A stretch of DNA of 64,000 nt from Adiantum capillus-veneris (lineage: Eukaryota; Streptophyta; Polypodiopsida; Polypodiales; Pteridaceae): contig CM043970.1 of NCBI GenBank assembly GCA_014529385.2, forward strand, positions 67,912,567 to 67,976,566. Direction: 5' to 3'. Below, piece by piece: positions 1 to 10,163 of this stretch. The notes under the pieces are model-generated. The model had not been told where the DNA came from and ran no database searches. It saw only the letters and a list, made by a program, of their open reading frames with translations. A program made the position numbers and the translations under genes. The number at the start of each line of letters is the position of its first letter. Positions within the stretch are counted from its first letter, which is position 1.

Positions 1-318
1 CTCACAATGGAGCGTGAGCGACAATCCAAGATTGCTATTGAAGTGCGGAAATGGAGTCGTCAAGAGCATAGCAACAAGTGGCAAATGTCGCAAGATCCCA
101 CCAAGCATGTTGCATGGCGGCGACGCAGAGTGCGACAAGGATCAAAGTGGATACTGCACGAGTCACTAAACATGAACGCAGGGTCCAACTCTTAGCGACA
201 TGTTTATTTAGAAAATAATACTTTTTAAAAAAAATTAGTGTGAACAGGGTCCTTATAAATATTGCATGCTCTCATAAACCACTCATTTCTTAAGAACAGG
301 TGAGCTCTTACCAACGAA
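1..318. other. No gene seen; sequence upstream of the H3-like frame
   Basis: Short open frames occur here but none shows a recognisable family or a coding-like composition. The last ~100 bases would hold the 5' leader of the downstream histone-like frame. No convincing TATA box at a fitting distance was picked out. Confidence 0.4.
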
Positions 319-1215
319 ATGGTGCGCACCAAACAAACCGCGAAAGAGCATCCGCCTGCCAACAAAAACACCGTCCAAGGATGTGAGAAGCGGTCATGGC
401 TTAAAGGCACAAGAAAACGGCCACGAACGCCTAGCCGTTCCAGGAACTCATCTGGTAGTGGGCATGGTGGTAGGGCACGAGAGTCATCGAGGACTGTTGA
501 ATCTCCACCTCCTCAAGATATAACACCTAGAAGGAGAATGAAGCAACGTGCCCAGCGCTTGAGAGAAGAAGAGGGCTAGCAAACAACAGAGTCCGATAGG
601 GAGCAGCCGTCGCGCCACCAATCACAAGCAGGACCATCCAGGACTGGGGTGGTCCATACAAACACTGAATCAGAGAGTGAGCCACCATGGCCGCAAGATA
701 AAATACCGCGCACACACCGGGTGGCCGTTGGGGGTAAGACATTGCCTGGAGGCCAGGGAGCTCTCCCCACACGACAAGATCGGCAACCAAGGGAAGAGGA
801 AGAATCAGAAGAGGCTGCAGAACCAGCCCCTAAGCATGTTAACAAGTGCAAGTCTAAGTTTTTCAAGAAGCCTAAACGCCGCCCGCCAGCAAATGTGCAA
901 GTGTCCCCAAGATAACTGCAGCGGCGCCGAAAAATAGCAAGGTCATTTGCAGAAATCCGCCACTACCAGAAGACGAGGGAGCTTTTGATTCGACGCGCCC
1001 CCTTTACTCGCATTGTGAAGGAGGTGCTTCAAAGCTATGGAAATCAGTATAGAATGCAAGCAATAGCGCTAGAGGCTATTCAAGAAGCTGCAGAGGCCCA
1101 CATCATTTCGATGTTGGAAGATACCAACCTATGCGCCATACATGCAAAGCGAGTGACAATACAACCAAAAGATATGCAGCTTGCACGTTGATTGTGACGA
1201 GACTTTGAGCATTAG
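319..1215 (+). pseudogene. Long-tailed histone H3 / CENH3-like pseudogene, intronless
   Basis: One reading frame from the ATG at 319 encodes an H3-type protein. It begins MVRTKQTA (canonical H3 is ARTKQTA), has a basic, Ser/Pro/Glu-rich tail of about 200 residues, and ends in an H3 histone fold. Fold landmarks are [19 protein letters not shown] (alpha N), a helix 2 segment [11 protein letters not shown], and [14 protein letters not shown] and PKDMQLAR (helix 3). Canonical H3 has a tail of about 40 residues, so the long tail suggests a centromeric or other specialised variant. However, loop 1 has the length of ordinary H3, not the two extra residues usual in plant CENH3. The frame is closed by TAG (577-579), TAA (913-915), TGA (1189-1191) and TGA (1195-1197). 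The last two fall in the H3 C-terminal RRIRG region. Plant CENH3 genes normally have several introns; none is needed here, so a retrocopy is likely, although no poly(A) tract is seen. Family call firm; CENH3 identity uncertain. Confidence 0.8.
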
Positions 1216-1376
1216 CCGAAGTTACCCCTCTTTTTGTATTGCACACCCTTATCTTTGTAATGATTTGACTTTCCAATGACAATATGATCAACAGTTGTCT
1301 CTACTGTGTCTATTATCTTTGTAATGAAATGACTTTGTAATTTCAAGTTCTGTATGTAATTTCAGTCAATTTCAGT

Positions 1377-1567
1377 AAATTTGTGCTTTTTAAGTACCCT
1401 TGGGGGTAGATAAGCCTACAAGGGGCAAAAAAAAGCCTGGCCACAAGGGCGCGCAAATGGCCCTTCCATCAGTTTTGGATGGGCTATTTGTGCGCCCTTG
1501 TGGCCATGCTTTTTTTTGCCCCTTGTAGGCTTATCTACCCCCAAGGGTACTTAAAAAGCACAAATTT
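1377..1567. repeat. Inner hairpin 1 of fold-back element
   Basis: This 191-bp palindrome has arms starting GTGCTTTTTAAGTACCC and returning as its complement at the far end, with GGCCACAAGGGCGCGC-type arms meeting around 1470. An RNA copy would form one long stem. Confidence 0.85.
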
Positions 1568-1910
1568 ACTAAAACCTATTGGTTTTGCAACATTATTTTA
1601 CATGGATTCTTGTGGACACCATTTTTTGGCCATTTCAAGCTTTGAATTCCCTATAGGATATTAAAAAAAAAAACATATTGTGAAACCAAGTGTCTATACA
1701 ACATTAATTTGGATTTTTCAAATGTCCAATGTAATTGGATTTTTTGGTGCAGGGGTGTACTAGGTAGAGCTAAAGCAGGTGATAGTGTGTTGGAAACTTC
1801 ATTTCATAATTGATTTCACCTTTTCTAGTGTCCTTGAGTGTGAACATATGTTGGAATTGCCATAAAAAGGGTGCATCTAAAGTAATGATGCAAAACCAAT
1901 TCATTTCAAT

Positions 1911-2101
1911 AAATTTGTGCTTTGTAAGTATCCTAGGGGGTAGATAAGCCTACCAGGGGCAAAATAAAGCCTGGCCACAAGGGAGCGCAAATGGCCCATC
2001 CAAAACTGATGGATGGGCCATTTGCACGCTCTTGTGGCCAGGCTTTTTTTGGCTCTTGGTAGGCTTATCTACCCCCTAGGGAACATAAAATACCTAAATT
2101 T
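1911..2101. repeat. Inner hairpin 2 of fold-back element
   Basis: This 191-bp palindrome is homologous to the hairpin at 1377-1567 but diverged by scattered substitutions. Its centre lies near CCATCCAAAACTGATGG at about 2006. Confidence 0.85.
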
Positions 2102-2278
2102 ACTGAAATTGACTGAAATTACATACAAAACTTGAAATTACAAAGTCACCAATCAAAACAATTTTCATATCACCAATTGAACCAATTTTCAAGATTGACA
2201 AATCACATTCAAAAGAATTTGCAAGATAGAGAGAAAATTTCAAATATTTTTTATTACTTCCAAAACGGTGATTTTACA

Positions 2279-4158
2279 TCATGTATCTGAGGAGTTCATA
2301 ATTTTTTTGACCATTTCCTGGCGCCTATTTTGCACGTAAGGCAACTCCCCAGTCCTCAAGAGGGATTGCACTATGGCCTTTGGGTCAGTTGAGCCAATGG
2401 AAGCATGTATCCGTATTTGGGCAAGCACTTTACCACGAAAGCCAGTGCCAAACGCTGTGCATACAAGGGATCTACGCACTAGGAACACTTGATGCGCAGT
2501 TTGAGCAATGGTGCTCAAACACCAAAACCTCCTCAAAGCTTTTAATGACCGAGTCATAAAATGGGCTTGGGGAGTAAATTCATTATGGATAATGGCCACA
2601 TTGCCAGGGGGGAGTTGTCCTAGGTAATGCGCAAGGGAAGCTTGAGGTCCAAAGCCTGTCCGCTTGCCACCCGTCCTTGCAACAAAATCATCAACCTCCA
2701 CGACATCTTATCATAAACTGATGAAGGTTGAGAAGAAAGACAATGAAGAATAAAATAGTAACATGAAAATTAGGATACAATTTACCTCCTGCTCCTTGTC
2801 GTCCTCCTCCCTGTTGCACTTTGCATCCAAGTCAATGCTCCCATGCACCACAGATACGACCTTTGGATCATCAGATGGGAGGTTGCATAATGGCATAGGC
2901 ATCCTAGCAGCCTCAACCTTGGTTTGCGTGGCTTGGAATTCTTCATCAGCCACGTGCAACTGATCTGCTGCCAGCACCTCCGCACATACAACTGCAATAG
3001 TGTCAGCAATAGAGTCCCCATCTCGCAAGAGCTTGCTTTCTAGGGCATCTGGTGTATTGTCTAAGGGACATTTGGTGCTATTGCATAGCACACTCAAGCA
3101 TTCATCCATGCGCATGCCAAATGCTTTCTCCAAATCATGCAGGAACACATACTCCTCCCCATCCACTAACACTGAGGAGAAGCGGCTGATTTCTACCTCT
3201 GGGATAGCCACATCTGCCAGTGGTAGTGGCACTGGAGTGTCACTAGGGCCAGCCGCAACTATGGATTTCTCAACCCGTTGTGCATGCCCTCCACAAAACC
3301 CCAGTCCTCTTCTAAAAGCCTTTCTAATTCCTCGTAATGCGCATCTTTACATACAAGCATTGTGGTAGTCTCCACAAATCCAAACTCTTTAAAAATGTGC
3401 ACAAAACAATGAATAGACAAACACCAACTCAAGCCCACAGACCTAGAAGCTTTAGAGTATTTCAAAGAGCTTTGGACATCCATTATCATCTTTTGCTTGA
3501 AAGATGCTACCGACCACAAATCTGGCACCGGCCACTCCATACTTAATAAGGAAGTTACTTTGATGGGTTCAAGCGTTCCAAATGCTTGTGTAGAAGTAGA
3601 GACAATATAGGAGTGAGAATAGAAGAAAATCCTTCTTTGAACCAGTTTGGTTGGGCAAAGATGTGGGAACATTATTGCTCCAATATTAGCATGTATAGCA
3701 TTGAATATGCCGGAGAGACTATGTAGTGGCTGCTCCTCCACCAACGTGGATGGAAATATGACTATAGATGCATGACAAATCTTAAGTATGAATCCATAAT
3801 AACATTACACTGTGATTTCACACCTAGCTTTGTATTCTCAAAACATGTACTTACAATGTGTTGGAAATCGAGGTGGTTGTTGCAAATGCATGGTTGACAT
3901 TGAGAAAACATGTTGCACAATGGCTACGGTCCCCTTGTATTTGCGGTTCTTGAAGCCAAGGAGCTTTCCTTTCCAATGAAGATCCAAGTTTGCACGATTA
4001 CGCACACAATAAGGGCCAATAGCAGATTGTTGCATGTATACCCAAGCACCTTTGGTGAACTCTTGTGGCACCCACTCATCATCTACACCTCTAGTGTTGT
4101 GGCATGCAAGTGCTGTGACCTCATCCTTTGGCCGCCTTTGCGAAGTAGAGTTGGCCAT
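2279..4158 (-). CDS. Unrecognised multi-exon protein gene, probably disrupted
   Basis: I do not recognise the protein. The ATG at 4158 has strong plant start context (ACCATGGCC). Exon 1 (4158-3855) encodes about 101 residues beginning MANSTSQRR. It ends at a good donor, GTAAGT (3854-3849), and the next exon starts at 3761 after CTATAG; the joint keeps phase 1 exactly. Exon 2 reads about 165 residues with a Leu/Glu-rich ELERLLEEDWGFVEG near 3280. There the frame shifts by one base within a GGG run and continues (3270-2786) as an acidic segment with FLHDLEKAFGMRMDECL and EEDDKEQE. A donor GTAAAT at 2785 and a T-rich stretch suggest a second intron. The last open frame (2701-2279, about 140 residues) contains VDDFVARTGGKRTGFGP. 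The exon 3/4 phase does not fit cleanly, so a second break or another splice site is needed. An AATAAA lies just downstream on the minus strand (2255-2250). No signal peptide or membrane segment is seen. It could be a lineage-specific gene, a captured gene or a TE-encoded protein. Confidence 0.5.
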
Positions 4159-4251
4159 GGTTGGGCAAAGAAAACTAGGAGGAGGAGAAGGACCTTGCTT
4201 GTTGCTACAATGTAGGTGGGATAAAGTGATATGAGAAGGTGGTTAACCCTT

Positions 4252-4342
4252 GTGGCAATGGGAGGAGAAGGTGGATAACCCTTGCTTGGTGTGGCAATGG
4301 GAGGAGAAGGTGGATAACCTTTGCTTGGTGTGGCAATGGAAG
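4252..4342. repeat. 39-bp minisatellite in the leader region of the minus-strand gene
   Basis: The unit GTGGCAATGGGAGGAGAAGG... repeats at 4252, 4291 and 4330 with a 39-bp period, the last copy partial. On the minus strand it could encode 13-residue repeats (YPPSPPIATPSKG), but that frame runs into exon 1 out of frame, so it is more likely 5' leader sequence. Confidence 0.8.
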
Positions 4343-4745
4343 GTGGTAGGGGAGGAGAGAGGAGCTTCCTTGCTGCAGCAATGGAGATGGTGTAGAGAGA
4401 GAGAGTGTTGGAGTAGAGGATGAGTGTGATGCATGGTTGCAACCAAGGAGGGGTTGGAAAAGGGGTTCTAGAGAGAGAAAATCACTTTTTGCCTAAGAAC
4501 TAGTTTTGGGGGAGCTCTCGATAGCAAAAAAAGATTTTTCAAAAGTTTTTTAAACAAATTGAATTTTAAGGTTTTTGGGTGCACGTTTTCACTTTTTGAG
4601 GTCAAAAAATGTTTTTTTGACCATAAAATAGTTTTAGGGGGGTTTTAAGAAGATGAAATTTGAGTTTTGAAAATTGTGAAAAATTTCAAATTTTTGGGAT
4701 TTTTTCAAAACCGGATCAAAAAGGAGGGAAGTTGGAGGTTCCATA

Positions 4746-4747
<2 letters not shown>

Positions 4748-4781
<34 letters not shown>
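4748..4781. repeat. Homopolymer of 34 C
   Basis: An uninterrupted C tract of 34 bases, flanked by ATATG and GCCTTC. Such a tract can form i-motif structure on this strand and G-quadruplex on the other. Its exact length may be a sequencing estimate. Confidence 0.9.
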
Positions 4782-4782
<1 letters not shown>

Positions 4783-5454
4783 CCTTCTCACTAGGTAAGA
4801 GCCCATTTAAGAAGTGTAAGACTACTTTGTCCCCCTACATTTTTGAGGGCATAGAGTGTGTCCACCACCCTCTTCTCATTGGCTGGCCTCTAATTAACCT
4901 TAATCCCAAAGGGCCCCTAGAGAGTTCATATTTTTCCTAATGGTTTTTTGGGTAAAGTGTGGGTTCTTTGCTACAACTACTAAAAATGGCTATCAATAAG
5001 CCATTTGTAGCAGTTGCAACAAAGAAATCTATACTCTATTAAAAAATGTACGTTTTATGAATGTTATAAGGGTTGATGTTTGTGCCAAAAATACCGATAC
5101 ATATATCAACATTTATACCATCATTAATACTAGTTGTATGAGGTCAATTGTTTTTACTAATGTCATAATAATTTTTCAACCATTTAAAATCGCCGGTATG
5201 AGGAGCAACTTTCTCCAAGCCATCTCTTGTAGCAATTATAGTTCATATCAGTTAACATATTTACATTCAATGAAGGGGAATTTCATTCAATTTTTTTAGA
5301 AGGTACATATTTATGAAGAAAGAGGGGTAATTTTATTCCAAAACACTTATTAGATGTGTAAAGGAGATTTTTTATTAGGGTCTAATTGCACATTATATCA
5401 AGTGTTTTGTTAGGTAAAGCTCTAAAGATAGAGTAGGTATAGAGGTGGTCAAAG

Positions 5455-5456
<2 letters not shown>

Positions 5457-5497
<41 letters not shown>
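5457..5497. repeat. (AG)n microsatellite
   Basis: Uninterrupted AG dinucleotide run of about 41 bases. Confidence 0.95.
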
Positions 5498-5499
<2 letters not shown>

Positions 5500-6504
5500 T
5501 GGAGGTAGAGCTTCATGTAAATATATAAAGAGATGGAGATAGAAGCACATAGATAGAGAAGCAAAGCAAGATAAAGATAGAGGAAGAAGGTAAAGATGAG
5601 GAGTAGAGGAAGATTGACATAGAGGTAGAAAGGGCAAGGAATAGAGGTGGATTGGTACATGTAGAGGAAGATAGATGTAGAGGAGAGTAACACCGTATTA
5701 GAGAGTTTGAGACTTTAGAGCCAATTTGGGAATTACCAATGTCTTAAAGATTTGGCCACATATACAAATCACAAACTACTTTTAAGGTCAAATCCTTCCA
5801 CAAGGTAGTACTTAAAAATCCCTTTCAAGCCATGCTCTCAAAACTTTGGTTAAGATTTGGCCATGTGGTCAAATCGTAAGATCATTCTGAAAGTGGGAAT
5901 TAGAAAATTTCCAAATTCACTAATATGGTGTTCGCTGCGGTAGATCAAAGCTGGCAAAGGTTTAGATACTTAAACAGTGTGCAATTGAATGATAAATTTT
6001 GATAATTATTTGAAAACAACACCACTTATTTATGTGGCAAAAATAGAAGAAAGAAAGAATAATGAAGGAGAAAAAAGTTGTCAATTGTCATGTTGTGTTT
6101 TACCACTACAACTATTTATAAGAAAATACCCAAAATCATTTATGTCATAGTGTTTATACATAAATTTTCATTTCTAAATAGTTGTAGCAGATAGACATGG
6201 GGAAGTAGGTATGGCAAATACACTATATATGCCAATTTTATCACTTCACAATAATTACTAGATTTCTTCTATCTCTAGCACAATTAGTGGGCATTGAAAC
6301 TCTTGTCTCTCAAACACAATTTCCACCAACAATTGTTAGTATACACGCATGCTTTTTCCCATGGAGAAAGGTGGAAAGAGGAAAAAATATAGTATATAGG
6401 CCGGTAGGTAAATTGATATAGACGGAGGAAATGGGAGAGGTAGATAGATACAAGAAGAAAACTAGATAGAGGTACAAGTAGATGTAGAGGTAGTGTAATG
6501 GAAA

Positions 6505-6507
<3 letters not shown>

Positions 6508-6557
<50 letters not shown>

Positions 6558-6595
6558 GTATATATATGTATATATATATGTATATATATATATTT
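6508..6595. repeat. (AT)n microsatellite, imperfect
   Basis: AT/TA dinucleotides with occasional GT interruptions. Confidence 0.9.
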
Positions 6596-6624
6596 ACTTA
6601 TATTTATATTTATATATTATAGGT

Positions 6625-7030
6625 GACAAGTGGCAAAAGCTTCCTTCATGTATAGACTATACCAAAGGATAGCAAGTTTATGGGTATCTTACAATTAAAG
6701 AGCTCCTTATGAGCTATGGTCATTTTAATGTCCAAGTAGAAAAGTTGTAATCATTTTGATCATTCAATAAATCTATAATCAAATATGTGCAAGAGAAAAA
6801 TTCTTACTCTAGCAAGGGGGAGATTGCGCCTTGTGCCCTGTGTCCATCTTCTCTCCTCTCCTCTCTCTATGCTTGTGTAGCACTCCATTCTAGGAGGTGT
6901 ACCTGCACATGCTCTCATACCCTATCTTGCTCTTTATCTCTATCAAATCAATATGGCTTTGAAGTAAGTGTCTATGTGCTCTTAGGTATACAAATTTGTT
7001 GATTTTATCCTTTGTAGCATACTATTTTGT
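6625..7030 (+). repeat. Dispersed repeat resembling a Copia 3' end / LTR fragment
   Basis: This stretch is a diverged copy of the segment at 12950-13480 of the tandem unit. Shared blocks include GTGACAAGTGGCAAAAG, CAAAGGATAGCAA, TTCTAGGAGGTG and CATGCTCTCATACCCTAT in the same order. A purine tract AAGGGGGAGA (6814-6823) followed by TTG resembles the polypurine tract/LTR boundary of plant Copia elements. The Copia assignment is an inference; the homology to the tandem unit is seen directly. Confidence 0.6.
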
Positions 7031-8501
7031 ATATTTATAGGCACTCCGTGCATTTGGAGTGCATCCATCTATAGTAGGGGTAGCAGAGCTCAAAGTGACG
7101 CTCCTACATGCTCTGGAGAACAACCAAGGAAGATGTAGGAGCCAACTTATGGCTATAGAGATCATTATCACATTTGTTTATCAAAGCTAAGAATTCATGA
7201 TATCAACATTTGTATACATAAATTTTCTTTGTCATTTATAGGGATGTTGCATATTTTTATCAAAGTAATGTTTGCTTACGATAAGCAATAGTTAAGTATA
7301 GTTATTTGAATCGAATAATATAATTATGAGGAATTGATCTTGTTGATATACTAGCAATCATTTGAGTAGTGAGAGCACTTGATGGTTTTAGAAAGAGACC
7401 AAATGGCTCAAAGAAAAATGAAGAGAAAGAAGAAGAATAAGGCTTGGAGAAGTTTAATATCATATAAAAATCCCAAGAGACTTTTGTAAAGAGCTATGAG
7501 TTGAAGAAAGAAGAGAAGAAGAATGAGAGAAATTCTTTTATAAGCTGGAATAATTTCCAAGTGATATTCTCAACCAATATTGGACTCAAAACTTCTCATT
7601 TGCAAAGGTACCAATAAAATTTTGTCATGGAAATAAATAAATAAATGAAGAAGAAGAACATTTTTAGTGTAGTAGGAATTGTTCGAAGAGATCTGAAGGA
7701 TCTACAAAAAGAATCTTAAAATGACAATTGGCTACTCAAGAGGGAATGGGATAACCAATTGAGCACACTAGACCTTGTGGGAAAAAAATCTAATGAAAAA
7801 ATTCCTAGTAGATTAATAGATCATATTGTTATTTTTATTTTGTGCTACCCTGTGCCAAATCTCACTAAAGCGGCATCATGGGAAGGTAGCAACAACATGG
7901 ACATCTACAAGTGGGAATTTTGGTAGTGCATGCATAGGATGGCTCATAAGGAGTGGAAGTGATAGCGGACTAAGTCAACTTCCCAAAGGCCAAGAATTGC
8001 AAGCCATTCAGCTCTGGTAGGCTGCTAGACTACAAAGCCTTGTTAAGCTCACTGACACTTCCAACTATGTCAAACAGTATGGAAGGAACTCTATTTCCCC
8101 CACCCAAGCCAACAATGCATTCCACCTACACTCCATCTCAAGCCTAATCCATCCAACCAACTCACCCACAACCACACACAACACAATTTCATGGACGAAC
8201 CAATTCTCAACTACCACTTCACACTTAATTTTACCTCTCTTTGTCACACACACCTACTAAACCATCCATGCATAGCCTCCATGTAGCCGTCCCCAACTAT
8301 CCAGCCATATAACCACCCTCCAGCCACTAGGCACTATGCTCATTTCCCACTCGCACTGCTCATGCATACTTGCAGCCTACCATGTACCTTGGTGTATGCA
8401 TGATCAAGCATACCCACTTCTCACAATCCCCACCCTAGTGTGACATCCCCCATGTGGCTAATTCATTGAGATACCCTCGTTTGCAAAGAATTGATGTGTG
8501 A

Positions 8502-8760
8502 CACGTGGCATTGCACAAAACGTTGTTGAGTTGCCAACTGGTGCAGCCATGTAACTTGGCAATTTATGTGGCCACTCCACGGTGGTAGGAAGAGAATTCC
8601 ATGTCCTAGCAAGCATGGACCACCCACAAAATGCATCGAGTTATGTGGTGGTCTGACTTGACGGAAGCAGTGTGCCACATGGCTCACCACACAAGATGCA
8701 CACGTAGCTCGTAAATTGTGTTCACACCCACGTGGAGAGTCATTCACGATCAACGTGGTG
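8502..8760. promoter_or_regulatory. Cluster of ACGTGG / G-box words
   Basis: CACGTGG at 8502, the palindrome CCACGTGG at 8728-8735 and AACGTGG near 8752 lie within 260 bases, with further CACGTA words between and after. These match the core bound by plant bZIP and bHLH factors (G-box/ABRE). No gene follows within 2 kb, so function is doubtful. Confidence 0.25.
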
Positions 8761-9069
8761 ACCTAGTCAAATTGCCATGTAGTTGACCCATTTACATGGA
8801 CAATCCAAGGTGGTGGAGGTAGATTTTCACGTAACTTGCTGAGCTACATGAGTGTGGTAGATGCATGATCATTGCATAACTCAATTAAAAAAATCAAAAC
8901 ACAATAATATATGCACGTGCTAATATCCGCGGTAATGATTGTGGTTTTTAAAAGAAACAAAGCAAGGTATGCTTTGTTCTTCGATATACATTGCTCAAGT
9001 TTTCACCCTCCATTGCACCTGCAAATGTGCCATCTCATTCCCCCTTTTCCCCCCCCTCTCTTGATCTCT

Positions 9070-9111
<42 letters not shown>

Positions 9112-9170
9112 CAAACACACACAAACACACAAACTTGGTCACTCCATCTGCCATTGATTGATACATCTAG

Positions 9171-9298
<128 letters not shown>

Positions 9299-10075
9299 AT
9301 ATTTGGAATACTGATGTGGCTGATGGCTTTATTGTTTGGTGGGTGATTTCCTTGGGTAGTTATTTCACACTTCCTCAATGAGTAATTCTAGCTAATGATA
9401 TGCATAATGAAACTAATAAATAAAATTTATTGGGATGTTCACATGATCCTTTACCTTGTAATCTCCTCTTTGGATGTAATTGTTGAGAATTACCATAAGT
9501 CTCTACATGGCACTTTCCACCTGGAAACTCAAGATCTAAGATTCTTCACCTCTTAACTGGGTTGCCTTGATTCACACTCCAACCCCTATGCATTACTGAT
9601 CCAATGGGATTAGCCCCTTAAAATAACATCACTAAATTAGTAAGGCCCCTATATTACTTCATTCATGAATAAACATCCATTCTGGCCCTGCTACTTAGGT
9701 TAGTGCACCCACTCTCATTGAGATGCTCTGCAACCTATCTATTTTCCTTGTTCCTCTGCACTACAGATGCATCACAGCTTTAAAGCCCACACCCCCTCCG
9801 ATGGACTACTAACACCAATATGAAAGGATCTAGTTCTGCTCTACTCCTATTGCATGGCTCAAAATTTCTCATACTGCTTACATGGTGTCACGCTAATGTA
9901 GGCTTTACCTAGATGGTGTATGCACCCACTCTTATGTTAGTAAGTACATTGGTATGCATTCTCTTGTAGATCCTTTGGTTAATAGAATTTAATGCTTAAT
10001 ATCCTGCTCAAAATATAGAGGTGTATTTCAATCCCTCAGTTATTATTTGGTTACTTAAGCTAGTTGTACTGCTTT

Positions 10076-10078
<3 letters not shown>

Positions 10079-10160
<82 letters not shown>
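10079..10160. repeat. (GA)41 microsatellite
   Basis: 82 bases of perfect GA repeat, about 290 bases left of the tandem array. Confidence 0.97.

Positions 10161-10163
<3 letters not shown>

Larger units (their letters stand above)
1331..2147. mobile_element. Fold-back (MITE-like) element with nested hairpins
   Basis: The outer ends are inverted copies: the stretch starting TGACTTTGTAATTTCAAG at 1331 recurs in reverse complement ending at 2147. Inside each arm sits a near-perfect palindrome of the same length (1377-1567 and 1911-2101, 191 bp each). The arms stay alignable inwards through a shared TTGGTTTTGCA block near 1578 and 1890. The central ~270 bp is unique and non-coding. No obvious target-site duplication was found. 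The structure fits a non-autonomous fold-back DNA transposon. It lies between the 3' ends of the H3-like frame and the minus-strand gene. Confidence 0.75.
4443..6507. other. Gene-free AT-rich stretch with simple repeats
   Basis: It contains no supported gene. It holds the C tract at 4748-4781, an AG run at 5457-5497, and purine-rich low-complexity DNA (GATAGAG-type words) from about 5400 to 5690. The open frames on the minus strand here are translations of that low-complexity DNA. Confidence 0.6.

Noticed and set aside
577-915. The in-frame stops of the H3-like gene repaired by U-to-C RNA editing
   Set aside because: Such editing is known in organelles of some ferns and hornworts, not for nuclear transcripts; CpG and other C-to-T decay explains the stops more simply.
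577-915. The in-frame stops of the H3-like gene removed as introns
   Set aside because: The frame is kept across both stops with coding-like text on each side, and no convincing GT-AG pairs bracket them.
3000-3368. Plus-strand 122-residue frame
   Set aside because: Shadow of the minus-strand exons, which have splice-site and start-context support.
5382-5693. Leu/Ser/Tyr-rich minus-strand frame as a membrane protein
   Set aside because: It is a translation of GATAGAG and AG low-complexity DNA.
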